DNA of 64,000 nt from Pseudoalteromonas sp. A601. Its GTDB lineage: Bacteria > Pseudomonadota > Gammaproteobacteria > Enterobacterales > Alteromonadaceae. The notes under the pieces are model-generated. The model was not told where the DNA came from, made no database searches, and worked only from the letters and a program-made list of their open reading frames with translations. Where the stretch lies: NCBI RefSeq assembly GCF_002165575.1, contig NZ_MXQF01000008.1, positions 1-64,000 on the forward strand, read 5' to 3'. The translations under genes and the position numbers were made by a program. Positions 26,156 through 35,395 of this stretch are shown here, piece after piece. How positions within the stretch are numbered: position 1 is the stretch's first letter; each line of letters starts with the position of its first letter.

Positions 26156-27241
26156 CTAAGCCTTATGCCTTTGCATCACTAACGCTGCGTTATTGCCACC
26201 AAAACCAAAGTAATTAAGTAGTACAGTGTTCACCTGTGTAAAGTCTGGCTTTAAATAAAACGGCCACATTAATTCTTTGCTATCATGAGCATAACTTGCC
26301 ACTGTGTAATTTTGTTGTTGCTGACATTGCTGGTACAGGGCTATTTCAATAACACCACACGCTCCCAAGGTATGACCTGTAAAAGGCTTGAAAGCGATTA
26401 AAGGTGGTTGATGCTGGTTAAAAACCCTTGTTAAGGCATTGCACTCTGCTTCATCGTTACCAAGCGTTGCTGTGCCATGAATCTTTACAACATCAATATC
26501 GTCAGCGCTAATACCGGCATAGCAAAGCGCATCGGTGATCACTTGCGCAATATGGGTGCCGTCTTCTTGCGTCATTGTCAAACTGTAAGTATCACACGCA
26601 GAAGCACCACCTAATAACTTAAACTGACACTGCTCAGCTGCGTTTGCAGATAAATACAATGCAGCAAGGCCTTCTCCTAACACCAGACCGGAGCGCCCTT
26701 TAGCAAATGCAGCTAAACCAGATTGACTAATCAAATCTAGCGACTTAAATCCTTCGACTGTTAAAGGATTATAAAACTCACAGCCAATGACTAACGCATT
26801 GTCTATTTTACCTTGTGCAATTAAGCGTGTTGCGTATAAACATGCATTAGCGCTAGCGGTACAGGCCGTACTAAAAGTAAATTCTAAGTCATTGAGTCCA
26901 TAACGCTGAACTAAAGCACGATTTATTTTGTTGGTAGTAGAGAGCCAAAGTTCACCACTGGCACCAATATCAACTGCACTGATATCTAATGATGTTGAAC
27001 CTAAAAACAAAGATGTCGTTTTAAGATCTTCAGCAGTTAATGAAAGTTTTGCAAACAGCGGTAATAGCAATTGATCAAAGTAAGCTAAAATGTCGCCAAA
27101 CGGACTATTGTCTATTTCATCTCTAAATGATTTAAACGCCACTATTTCACTTTCATTAGTCACCACGCTATTGCTTGTTTCAGTGCCTAGCGCTGCACAC
27201 ATAACTTCACTGGCATTTAAATAGACACTGCGTAAAGTCAT
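26156..27241 (-). CDS. Beta-ketoacyl-ACP synthase, third full KS of the locus
   Basis: The 361-residue protein is short for a KAS-II enzyme but complete in its active site: Cys127 (STACTAS), His254 (KIHGTATLGND) and His289 (FTGHTLGACG). The start shares one base with the stop of a dedicated ACP. It is not part of the minimal enterobacterial ape set. With the preceding ACP and the following KS-like protein it forms a small module. That module could make the alkyl or beta-keto precursors for DarB, or a second polyene elongation system (inference). Confidence 0.82.
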   Translation of the reverse strand: MTLRSVYLNASEVMCAALGTETSNSVVTNESEIVAFKSFRDEIDNSPFGDILAYFDQLLLPLFAKLSLTAEDLKTTSLFLGSTSLDISAVDIGASGELWLSTTNKINRALVQRYGLNDLEFTFSTACTASANACLYATRLIAQGKIDNALVIGCEFYNPLTVEGFKSLDLISQSGLAAFAKGRSGLVLGEGLAALYLSANAAEQCQFKLLGGASACDTYSLTMTQEDGTHIAQVITDALCYAGISADDIDVVKIHGTATLGNDEAECNALTRVFNQHQPPLIAFKPFTGHTLGACGVIEIALYQQCQQQQNYTVASYAHDSKELMWPFYLKPDFTQVNTVLLNYFGFGGNNAALVMQRHKA

Positions 27242-27513
27242 TATTTAGCGCGCTCACTAACAATAAAATCAACAATAGTATCAATAGACTGCAAATGTTT
27301 ACGGGTTTCTTTCGAGCCCTCAACTTTAATACCAAAATGCTGCTTTAGTACTAAAGATAACTGTAACGCATCTAATGAGTCTAAATTTATGCGTGACTTA
27401 CTGCCAAATAAAGGCTCTGAGTCAATAATATCTTCAGGGGCAAAATCATCCTCTTTGTCACATTCGGTTATAATCAGCTGCTTTAATTGTAGTTTTAGCT
27501 CGGCTAATTCCAT
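27241..27513 (-). CDS. Acyl carrier protein, third ACP of the locus
   Basis: The 90-residue acidic protein has the phosphopantetheine motif INLDSLDALQLS, Ser46. The start overlaps the ABC permease stop by 10 nt and the end shares a base with the KS start. No DarC-type ACP is present beside darA and darB, so this one may serve that pathway (inference). Confidence 0.82.
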   Translation of the reverse strand: MELAELKLQLKQLIITECDKEDDFAPEDIIDSEPLFGSKSRINLDSLDALQLSLVLKQHFGIKVEGSKETRKHLQSIDTIVDFIVSERAK

Positions 27514-28667
27514 GTCAAATTCCTCATTTTTTTATTAAATATCCATAGAGCGGCACTAAAGCATGACAATGAAAAACCCCAAAGTAATACGCTATAATGC
27601 CAAAAACTGTGTGTCATTGTCTCGCCCATAATCAGCCTTAAAATTTGTGCTGACCAATACATAGGCGAACCATTTGCCAGAGCGGCAAGATTGCTTGGCA
27701 TGATCTCAAGCGGCACCATAAAGCCACTCAATGCCGCTAGGATGATATTCACTCCTCCCCCAATAACAATAGCTTGCTCATAGCTTGATACTAAACTGGC
27801 TAAAAATAATGCAAATGAAATAGCCGCAACACTCAAAGTGATTAACGCAATCACAGACAAGCTAAAGCTATTTAGTGATAGTAGCGGCAAATCTAAACAA
27901 TAAGGGATCACCACGCAGCCTATTAACGCTAATAACACGTTTTGCACTAAACTCACGAGTGTATAGGCGCATGCTTTATTATAAAAGTAACGCGCCATGC
28001 TAATCGGGTAGGTTTTTAACCGTACTAAGGTGCCATTATTTCGCTCGTTTATAAAAGTTAAAGAGACTGGTAACACAATAAAATACACGCCAAACACCCA
28101 CCATGCAGGAATACTATTTAATGCTGGGTTGTGTAGTGCTTTTGCTGGCGTATCAATAAGTAAATAATTGACATCAGATGCTGTTATTACTGCGTTTATT
28201 TGCTCATCAATAACGGCATCGGCGTCTAAATCACCGGTTTCGAGCATATATAAATAAAGTTTCAGTTGGGCTAAACACGCTTTAACTTTTTCTCGCAGTA
28301 ATAAACGTGTTTGTGGTGCAAGATCATCACTTATAATAAGTTGTAACTGGCTTGTACCTTGTCGCATAAGGATTTGTTGATCAAACTGCGGGTTGATAAT
28401 CAACTGACTGACTTGCTCGGTTCTGTTTTTATTAGCGCTAATGGTAAACCCTTGTGCTTGCAGTAACTTAGTAATAACCAAGCTGTGTTGGCTATTATTT
28501 TCACCCGCCACTGACAGTATCAAGTTCTGCTGTATACTTTGTTGTGACTGACTACTTGCCATGGTCATAATCACCATGAACACGATAGGCATAAGTAATA
28601 ATACAGCTAAACTGTGTAAATCATTAGCAATTAAGCGCGCTTCTTTTTTCAGTGTGTGAATTAACAT
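27504..28667 (-). CDS. ABC-2 type transporter permease of the pigment locus
   Basis: The 387-residue permease has a first membrane segment at residues 18-38, an extracytoplasmic domain of about 150 residues, then five to six helices with the ABC-2 pattern (VFGVYFIVLPVSLTFINERNNGTLVRLKTYP, an NNGT loop). It partners the ATPase whose gene overlaps by 7 nt. Flexirubin-type loci also carry ABC exporters; it probably moves the pigment or a precursor lipid across the inner membrane. Confidence 0.83.
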   Translation of the reverse strand: MLIHTLKKEARLIANDLHSLAVLLLMPIVFMVIMTMASSQSQQSIQQNLILSVAGENNSQHSLVITKLLQAQGFTISANKNRTEQVSQLIINPQFDQQILMRQGTSQLQLIISDDLAPQTRLLLREKVKACLAQLKLYLYMLETGDLDADAVIDEQINAVITASDVNYLLIDTPAKALHNPALNSIPAWWVFGVYFIVLPVSLTFINERNNGTLVRLKTYPISMARYFYNKACAYTLVSLVQNVLLALIGCVVIPYCLDLPLLSLNSFSLSVIALITLSVAAISFALFLASLVSSYEQAIVIGGGVNIILAALSGFMVPLEIMPSNLAALANGSPMYWSAQILRLIMGETMTHSFWHYSVLLWGFSLSCFSAALWIFNKKMRNLTWN

Positions 28668-29584
28668 GCCTGCTCCGAAAACAACGCCCGATAAAGCTGC
28701 TCAATTTGGTTATCAGAAAAATTAACAGACTTTATTTCATCACTGAGCTGACTTAAAGCGCTAAAAAGACTGCCAAGTAGCTTGGTGTCTGAAATAGTCA
28801 ACTGATAGTGAGCCTCACTAATTACTGTTAATTGCTCTGTAAATAACGCTAACTGCGCCTGAGATAAACGGTTTTTAGTAGTAAAGTTAAGCGTGAGTTG
28901 AGCACTGTTAATAGCTTGGTTGGCGACAATTTTACCGTTTTTTATAAACACTACATCGTCACATAATTGCGTCACTTCATACAATAAGTGTGAGGTGTAA
29001 ACCAAGGTTTTCCCTTGTTTTTTTAAATCCTGCAACAAACTAATAATGGCATCACGAGAGAGCGGATCGATACCTACAGTCGGCTCATCTAAAAATATAA
29101 TATCAGGTTGTTTGCTCAGTGCGATCGCGATATTTAAACGCCGTTTATAGCCACCTGAAAGTGTACTTGCACGTTTATTCGAAACCGCTTGTAAATTGCA
29201 GGCTGCAATTGCTGATTCAATATACTGCGCATGTAGACGACTATTTTTTTCACTTATTGAAACAAAAAAAGCAATATTATCATACACAGTTAGCTCTTCA
29301 TAAAAGGCAAAATCTTGTGGTACTAAAGCCACTTTTTTTGTTATTGCCTGTTTTAGGCTTAGCTGTTGATAATACGGATACTCTATCCGTCCAGCATCAG
29401 GGGCTAACAAGCCAGTCATTAACGAAATTAATGTCGATTTACCTGCGCCATTTGGGCCTAAAATAGCGGTGCATGTACCTTGTTTTAGCTGCAATGAAAC
29501 AGCATCAACCGTCAACCGTTCAGCCCTTTTGTAAGCAAAGCTAAGTTGTTGTAGCTCGAGCATGATAGGAGCTATTTTTGCCAT
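28661..29584 (-). CDS. ABC transporter ATP-binding protein of the pigment locus
   Basis: The 307-residue ATPase has Walker A GPNGAGKST, Q-loop PQDF, signature TLSGGYKRR, Walker B IIFLDEPT and the switch His (TSHLLYE). A C-terminal extension of about 80 residues follows. The ATG at 29584 has AGGAT at proper spacing. Only 43 nt separate it from the fadH stop, with no terminator seen, so transcription could enter from fadH. Confidence 0.86.
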   Translation of the reverse strand: MAKIAPIMLELQQLSFAYKRAERLTVDAVSLQLKQGTCTAILGPNGAGKSTLISLMTGLLAPDAGRIEYPYYQQLSLKQAITKKVALVPQDFAFYEELTVYDNIAFFVSISEKNSRLHAQYIESAIAACNLQAVSNKRASTLSGGYKRRLNIAIALSKQPDIIFLDEPTVGIDPLSRDAIISLLQDLKKQGKTLVYTSHLLYEVTQLCDDVVFIKNGKIVANQAINSAQLTLNFTTKNRLSQAQLALFTEQLTVISEAHYQLTISDTKLLGSLFSALSQLSDEIKSVNFSDNQIEQLYRALFSEQAC

Positions 29585-29627
29585 AAGGTATCCTGCGCCA
29601 TGATTACTGTCCTTGTTGTTATTTTAA

Positions 29628-31661
29628 TTATAAACGTTGCGCAAGGTGAAACGCCTCACCAATAGCCCGTTGTAAATCTAGTTTTTCGGCTTTTAATGCA
29701 CCACCAATATAGCTTACAGGAATAGAGAGTTCATCTAGCTGCTGATGATTGCAAGGTAATACGGATTCTTGCCCACTACAAATCACAACATGGTCAACTG
29801 CCAGGATCCGCTCTCTTTTTCGTACGCTGATATGTAACCCTTGTTGATCAATTTTAGTGTAATTTACCGCAGCTAACATCTTAACACCTTGATGTTTTAA
29901 ATGTTCACGGTGGATCCAACCTGTGGTTTTTCCCAAGTCAGCCCCATGCTTTCGTAGTTTTCGCTGTAATAAGTACACTTTAGGTGCTGTATCAGCACTA
30001 TCGACTTTCGGTTGTTTATTTATTACACCACCCGGTGAATTCACCGTTAAATCAATGCCCCACTGATTCGAAAAATCCTGCGCAGATTGTTGCACACTGT
30101 GCCCAGATTGAGTCCCAGTAATAAAACTTGCAACATCAAAGCCTATGCCACCAGAGCCGACAATCGCCACATTGCCTTTAATTGGTACACTGCCATCTAA
30201 CACTGCTTGATAGCCGACCACTTTCGGGTCGTCAATTCCCACAATATCCGGTTTAAAGCCCTTCACCCCAGTAGCAACAACACAATGGTCATACTTAGCC
30301 AAGGTTGCAGTATCCGCTTGTGTATTCATGCAAACTTTAACATTAAGGCTCGATAAACGATTTTTAAAATACCGTAATGTTTCTTTAAACTCTTCTTTAC
30401 CCGGAATATTTGCCGCTAATAAAAGTTGCCCACCCAGCTGGTTGCTTTGTTCAAACAAGCTCACTTTATGGCCTCGCTCAGCAGCATAAATTGCGCAGGC
30501 CATGCCCGCAGCCCCACCGCCGATAATAGCTATCTGTTTACTTTGTGTAGCTTTAACTGTCGGCATTAAGGTTTCATTACATGCGCGAGGATTAACGATA
30601 CATGAAGCGGGTAAATTAACAAAAATATTATCGAGGCAAGCTTGATTACACGCTATACAGGTATTGATCTGTGCACTTTGGTTGTTATGTGCTTTGGCAA
30701 CAAATTGGCTGTCAGCTAAAAATGGCCGCGCCATGGAAATAAAGTCAGCGTGTTCGTCCGCTAATAATTGCTCTGCGACTTCCGGGGTATTGATACGATT
30801 ACTGGTGATCACCGGCACCGAAACCGCCACCTTTAAACGTTGGCTCAATGACGTAAATAGCGCCCTAGGAACACTGGTTACAATGGTAGGCACACGTGAC
30901 TCATGCCAGCCTATGCCTGAGTTAAGCATATCGACTCCAGCATCATCAAGCGCATGTGCAAGCTGTAATACCTCAGCAAAAGTGCTGCCATCTGCAACTA
31001 AATCCAGTAATGACAACCTAAATACTAATAAAAATTCAGGGCCTACGGCTTGGCGAACCTGTTTTACAATTTCAATCGCAAAACGGATACGATTTTCATA
31101 ACACCCGCCCCACTCATCAATACGCTTATTGGTCGCTTTAACAATAAACTGGTTAATTAAATAACCTTCTGAGCCCATGATCTCAACGCCATCATAGCCT
31201 GCTTGTTTAGCGAGTTTTGCGCATTGCGCAAAATCATTAATTTGTTTTTCAATTTCAGTGGCGGTTAATTCTTTGGGCGTGTAAGGACTGATCGGTGCCT
31301 GAATGGCCGAAGGCGCGACTTGCTGAGGCTGATAACCATAACGACCGGCGTGGAGTATTTGCATGCATATTTTGGTACCGTGTTGTTTTACGGCATCTGT
31401 TATGAGCTTATGCTGTGCCACCCCAGTTTGGCAATCAAGTACACTTCTATTCGGTGCCAGTATGCCTTCGGGGTTCGGTGAAATCCCCCCTGTGATTATT
31501 AAACCGACCCCACCCTGCGCACGCTCACCGTAAAAAGCAGCAAGGCGAGTGAAGCCATCTGGTAGCTCTTCTAAATTTGTATGCATAGACCCCATTACCA
31601 CGCGGTTTTTCAGCGTAGTAAAAGCTAAATGATAAGGGGTAAATAATCGACTGAATGACAT
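29628..31661 (-). CDS. fadH: 2,4-dienoyl-CoA reductase (NADPH)
   Basis: The product has about 677 residues from ATG 31661, which aligns with the E. coli FadH N-terminus (MSFSRLFTPY); the open frame extends 8 codons further with TTG. The N-terminal old-yellow-enzyme TIM barrel binds FMN. The iron-sulfur Cys cluster is CIACNQACLDN with a further Cys near residue 355, followed by FAD (GGGAAGMACA) and NADPH (GSGGIGFD) domains. The enzyme reduces 2,4-dienoyl-CoA in unsaturated fatty-acid oxidation. It neighbours the pigment locus upstream; whether it serves it is open. Confidence 0.92.
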   Translation of the reverse strand: MSFSRLFTPYHLAFTTLKNRVVMGSMHTNLEELPDGFTRLAAFYGERAQGGVGLIITGGISPNPEGILAPNRSVLDCQTGVAQHKLITDAVKQHGTKICMQILHAGRYGYQPQQVAPSAIQAPISPYTPKELTATEIEKQINDFAQCAKLAKQAGYDGVEIMGSEGYLINQFIVKATNKRIDEWGGCYENRIRFAIEIVKQVRQAVGPEFLLVFRLSLLDLVADGSTFAEVLQLAHALDDAGVDMLNSGIGWHESRVPTIVTSVPRALFTSLSQRLKVAVSVPVITSNRINTPEVAEQLLADEHADFISMARPFLADSQFVAKAHNNQSAQINTCIACNQACLDNIFVNLPASCIVNPRACNETLMPTVKATQSKQIAIIGGGAAGMACAIYAAERGHKVSLFEQSNQLGGQLLLAANIPGKEEFKETLRYFKNRLSSLNVKVCMNTQADTATLAKYDHCVVATGVKGFKPDIVGIDDPKVVGYQAVLDGSVPIKGNVAIVGSGGIGFDVASFITGTQSGHSVQQSAQDFSNQWGIDLTVNSPGGVINKQPKVDSADTAPKVYLLQRKLRKHGADLGKTTGWIHREHLKHQGVKMLAAVNYTKIDQQGLHISVRKRERILAVDHVVICSGQESVLPCNHQQLDELSIPVSYIGGALKAEKLDLQRAIGEAFHLAQRL

Positions 31662-31901
31662 ACAAACTACACAACTGTGGTACAAAACCGCGCTAGAGTA
31701 GCAAGCTTTAATAATGACTGCAAAAATTACCCACTAATTTTCTTCTCAGCATATTAAACAGTGCATTTTATAGGCAAAATTAAAAATGAGGGCTTGTTGA
31801 ATAGCTAAACCGGCATTATGATAAAACTCAATTAACGGATAAAAACGTTTGTACCCTCTGTTTTTATTAATTTTATTTTACTCTACCAACAAGGAATGGT
31901 T

Positions 31902-32720
31902 ATGTTTTCATTCAAGCCTTTATTGGTTGGCTTAACATTAGCAACCTTATCAAGCTCAGCATTTGCCCTTACAACAATAGAGCAGCGCGATTATGATCGT
32001 TTAGTTTCTGGTGATTTAACCGAAGTAAAAAAAGCCGCACAATCAATAGTCGCTAATAATACCAACAATGCTCAAGTGTTAGATGTACTAGCCGAATTTG
32101 TCGCACAAAACTATTTACATGCACCGGATTATCAACTCGATACCATTGCATGGGCGTGTCGCGCACTAGGTGAAACAGGTAACCCACGTTACCGAGAGTT
32201 ACTCACTAGCATTGTAAACAGTGATGCTCATAAAAAAGTTCGTAAATACGCGAAACGCTCACTAAAAAGCTTACCCTCTACTGATGCGAGCCAATACGTT
32301 GTTGGTAGTATTGATTTAAAGAGCATTCAAAAAGCGCCTGCTACAAACGGTTCATCATTAACTGGTGATGATAAAGCAATGTTTGATATTGCTTCAGGAA
32401 ATTTAATTGAAATCAAAATGCTCGCGCAAAAATACACCACAAGTGGTATTCCTTCGCAACAAGTTGGCGACACCCTGGCTGAATATTTTGCCCAAAACTA
32501 CAAAACGGGGCAACAACATCAATACGATACACTCGCATGGGTATGTAAAGGCTTAGCAACAGATAAAAACGGTCGCTATAAAGCCTTAATTGAAGATGCC
32601 GAAGAAAATAGCCCTATTCGCGCAGTGCGCAAGCATTGTCCTGACGAAATAGAAGGCAAAGGCCCCTACTATCAGGCAGGTACGGTTGACCTAGTCAAAG
32701 TCGAAAAACAACTACAATAA
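31902..32720 (+). CDS. Secreted HEAT-like repeat protein, function unknown
   Basis: ATG 31902 is chosen because AAGGA is 6 nt upstream; the ATG at 31896 abuts it. A signal peptide (SFKPLLVGLTLATLSSSAFA) precedes about 250 residues made of two related halves: VLDVLAEFVAQNY with TIAWACRALG, and VGDTLAEYFAQNY with TLAWVCKGLA. Each half also ends in an N-(P/G)-R-Y-(R/K) segment. These helical pairs resemble HEAT repeats, a scaffold for protein contacts, probably periplasmic. It is divergent from fadH and followed by a terminator. Confidence 0.75.
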   Translation: MFSFKPLLVGLTLATLSSSAFALTTIEQRDYDRLVSGDLTEVKKAAQSIVANNTNNAQVLDVLAEFVAQNYLHAPDYQLDTIAWACRALGETGNPRYRELLTSIVNSDAHKKVRKYAKRSLKSLPSTDASQYVVGSIDLKSIQKAPATNGSSLTGDDKAMFDIASGNLIEIKMLAQKYTTSGIPSQQVGDTLAEYFAQNYKTGQQHQYDTLAWVCKGLATDKNGRYKALIEDAEENSPIRAVRKHCPDEIEGKGPYYQAGTVDLVKVEKQLQ

Positions 32721-32764
32721 TACGGGGTCTGTAGACGTTATAAGCTCAACAAACCTTAATAACA

Positions 32765-32789
32765 ACGCCGCATTTTAGCGGCGTTTTTT
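32765..32789 (+). terminator. Rho-independent terminator shared by convergent genes
   Basis: The stem ACGCCGC / GCGGCGT with a 6-nt loop is followed by six T on the plus strand. It overlaps the stop codon region of the convergent DUF2141 gene. Confidence 0.85.
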
Positions 32790-33215
32790 ATTATTAACCT
32801 TGATGCGAATATCGCTATCTTGGTTAAGTTCAAAGACAGTATCTTCTGGGGATGGCTGGCCAAACATCAAATTAGGGTTATTTGAAAAACCAACTGGCTC
32901 TTTGGGTATCGAGCTGGCAGCTAAATCTAGCTCACCATTGCCATTTAAATCCTGAAAAAAGCGTACACAATAGCTACCTGCTTGCAGTGAAGTTGACTGC
33001 TCAAGTGAGCTGGCTGAAACGGCTACTTGTTGGGTGAGTAAATTAGGTAACTTTTCCCAACTCAAGGCCACATTGCTGCAATCAAGAATTTGATAATGCA
33101 CCGTGCCAGTGACCTGTTTAAATTTTGCTAACGATAGCTTAAGTGTGTGCAGCTCCCCCGCGACACTTTGGCTCATCATTAAGCATAAGACTAATAATCC
33201 AATGAATTTTTTCAT
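32775..33215 (-). CDS. DUF2141 family secreted protein
   Basis: The 146-residue protein has a signal peptide (LLVLCLMMSQSVAG). The DUF2141 hallmark FFQDLNGNGELD is followed by PKEPVGFSNNP near residues 105-115. The family consists of small beta-sandwich exported proteins of unknown function. It is divergent from darA with an 83-nt intergenic region. Confidence 0.85.
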   Translation of the reverse strand: MKKFIGLLVLCLMMSQSVAGELHTLKLSLAKFKQVTGTVHYQILDCSNVALSWEKLPNLLTQQVAVSASSLEQSTSLQAGSYCVRFFQDLNGNGELDLAASSIPKEPVGFSNNPNLMFGQPSPEDTVFELNQDSDIRIKVNNKKRR

Positions 33216-33235
33216 GCCCTATACGCTCCTTTCTA

Positions 33236-33264
33236 TGGCTTGAGTACCTATATCTAGGTATAAT
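33236..33264 (+). promoter_or_regulatory. Likely promoter and palindrome of the DAR operon
   Basis: TATAAT at 33259-33264 has a weak TGGCTT (33236-33241) 17 nt upstream. The inverted repeat ACCTATATCTAGGT (33246-33259) overlaps the spacer and the -10, as an operator would. The darA ATG is 35 nt downstream of the -10. Confidence 0.5.
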
Positions 33265-33298
33265 AGCGGACTTTTAGGAAGTTACAAAAGGTTAAAGG

Positions 33299-34219
33299 AT
33301 GCGTAAAGTCCTCGTTATTCACTATTCGCAAACGGGTCAACTCACTCAAATAGCAGACTCTATAGTCGCACCGATTAAAGCTGGTGACGATATAGTTGTC
33401 GACTACCTTAATTTAAAACCGAGTCAGCCTTTTCCTTTCCCTTGGCCGTTTTTAACCTTTTTTCATATTTTTCCTGAATGCGTAAAAATGACTCCACAAC
33501 CAATGGAGCTCATAGAGCCTGAGCATGATGACTACGATTTGGTAATTTTAACTTACCAAGTATGGTTTTTATCGCCTTCGTTACCTATATCTTCGTTTAT
33601 GCAGTCTGAACAAGCGATTAAGCTGCTCAACAATAAACCTGTTATTACCGTAATTGGTTGTCGCGGTATGTGGCTAAGCGCGCAAGAGAAAATGAAACAA
33701 CTACTGAGTAATGTAAACGCTAAGCTCATTGATAATGTGGTACTAAGCGATGAATGCGGCACCGGTTTTAGCTTTTTAGCCACACCACTTTGGATGTTTT
33801 CAGGAAAAAAGAAATCAGTATCTTGGGTGCCAGCGGCGGGTGTAGCAGAGCACGAAATAACCGCAGCAAGTCGTTTTGGTGTTGCTATCAAAAAAGCCTT
33901 ATTAGCCTTAGAGCCTAAGCAAATATTAGAGCAACCCGTGCTTAAAGGATTAGGCGCAGTCAAGGTGAACGAAAAGTTTATAGCCAGCGAACGTGTAGGC
34001 CAGCATAGCTTTAGAATATGGAGTAAAATTTTAACTACACTTGGCCCGATGCATTCAACGCGCCGAAGTTGTGGGCTATTGATCTATGTGTTATTTTTGC
34101 TGACCTTAATCATTACTGTTGTGCCAATAACAGCAATAATAAAAAAATTAATTGCCCCCTTAACTAGAAAAAGAATAGCCAAGCAAAAAGCCTATTTTGC
34201 TGAGCCATCTGGAGAGTAA
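33299..34219 (+). CDS. darA: Dialkylresorcinol biosynthesis protein DarA (flavodoxin-like aromatase)
   Basis: The 306-residue protein has an N-terminal flavodoxin-like FMN fold (HYSQTGQLTQI at residues 8-18, the phosphate loop) and a central TYQVWFLSPSLP. A C-terminal extension contains a membrane helix near residues 257-280 (LLIYVLFLLTLIITVVP). DarA proteins accompany DarB in dialkylresorcinol loci and are credited with aromatising the cyclohexanedione ring. AAAGG lies 7 nt before the ATG. It is the first gene of a four-gene operon. Confidence 0.87.
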   Translation: MRKVLVIHYSQTGQLTQIADSIVAPIKAGDDIVVDYLNLKPSQPFPFPWPFLTFFHIFPECVKMTPQPMELIEPEHDDYDLVILTYQVWFLSPSLPISSFMQSEQAIKLLNNKPVITVIGCRGMWLSAQEKMKQLLSNVNAKLIDNVVLSDECGTGFSFLATPLWMFSGKKKSVSWVPAAGVAEHEITAASRFGVAIKKALLALEPKQILEQPVLKGLGAVKVNEKFIASERVGQHSFRIWSKILTTLGPMHSTRRSCGLLIYVLFLLTLIITVVPITAIIKKLIAPLTRKRIAKQKAYFAEPSGE

Positions 34220-34228
34220 CCGTCCGTT

Positions 34229-35383
34229 ATGGAAAATGCTGTATATATAAATAACTTACACGCTGTCTTACCCAATAGTCCTGTAAGCAATAAAGAAATG
34301 GAAGTCGTTTTAGGTGAGGTTGGCGGACAACGGTCCCGCGCAAAACCCGTTATATTACGAAGCAACCAAATAAAAACCAGATACTACGCCATTGACCCAC
34401 AAACCGGTGAATACAATTACACCAATGCGTCATTGGCTGCGGATGCAGTTCGTGGTTTGTTTAATCAGCAAGGCACACAACTTGAACAGCTCGATTGCTT
34501 AGTTGCCAGTACCTCAATGGCCGATCAAATTATGCCTAATCACGGTGTGATGGTTCATGGCGAGCTTAAAAATCCGAGTCTTGAGGTGGTCTCAACCGCT
34601 GGTATTTGTTTATGCGGTATCACCGCACTTAAATACGCATACTTAAATGTAAAAGCAGGTGAAAGCCAGCACAGCGCAGTGGTAGCCAGTGAGCTTGCCT
34701 CAAATGTCATGCATTCGCGTAATTTTAACGCTGAGAGCGAACATAAAGTTGCAATGCTAAACCAAAAGCCTGAAATCGCCTTTGAAAAAGATTTTTTACG
34801 TTGGATGCTTTCAGACGGTGCCGGTGCAGCATTATTAAGTAACAAAGCCAACGAACACGGCTTATCTTTGCGTATCGACTGGATTGATGTCACTTCGTAT
34901 GCTGATCAACTTGAAGCCTGTATGTATGCCGGCGCTGAAAAAATTGACGGTGAGCTTAAAAGCTGGACACGTTTTGATTCACAAGAGCGTGAACAACACT
35001 CTATTTTATCAGTAAAACAAGACGTAAAACTGTTAAATGAAAATATTGTAAAATACACCGTAGAAGACGCGCTGAGAAAAATAGTTCAAAAGCGAGGCAT
35101 TAAAGCCTGTGATTATGACTTTTTCCTGCCGCATTATTCTTCGGGTTATTTTCGTGAGCGTTTATTCGATGGGCTTTGCAATATAGACTTCCAAATTCCG
35201 TACGACAAATGGTTCACAAATTTAACGCAAAAAGGCAATACTGGCTCTGCGTCGATCTTTATTATGCTTGATGAACTGTTTAAATCAGGTCAATTAACTG
35301 ATGGACAAACACTATTGTGTTATGTACCAGAAAGCGGCCGTTTTTCTAGTGCTTTTATGCAGTTAACCGTTATTAACAAATAA
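34229..35383 (+). CDS. darB: Dialkylresorcinol-forming ketosynthase DarB (KAS III type)
   Basis: The 384-residue FabH-like condensing enzyme has a likely nucleophile Cys127 in STAGICLCG (Cys129 is close). The His is in FFLPHYSSGY and the Asn in KGNTGSAS. DarB enzymes condense and cyclise two beta-keto or unsaturated acyl thioesters to a 2,5-dialkylcyclohexanedione that DarA oxidises. It begins 9 nt after darA. In flexirubins the resorcinol so formed is esterified to the aryl polyene. Confidence 0.88.
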   Translation: MENAVYINNLHAVLPNSPVSNKEMEVVLGEVGGQRSRAKPVILRSNQIKTRYYAIDPQTGEYNYTNASLAADAVRGLFNQQGTQLEQLDCLVASTSMADQIMPNHGVMVHGELKNPSLEVVSTAGICLCGITALKYAYLNVKAGESQHSAVVASELASNVMHSRNFNAESEHKVAMLNQKPEIAFEKDFLRWMLSDGAGAALLSNKANEHGLSLRIDWIDVTSYADQLEACMYAGAEKIDGELKSWTRFDSQEREQHSILSVKQDVKLLNENIVKYTVEDALRKIVQKRGIKACDYDFFLPHYSSGYFRERLFDGLCNIDFQIPYDKWFTNLTQKGNTGSASIFIMLDELFKSGQLTDGQTLLCYVPESGRFSSAFMQLTVINK

Positions 35384-35395
35384 TGTGAGTCGCCT

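Noticed and set aside
33240..33264. Promoter with -35 TTGAGT at 33240
   Set aside because: The spacer to TATAAT would be only 13 nt; the weaker TGGCTT at 17 nt spacing was used instead.
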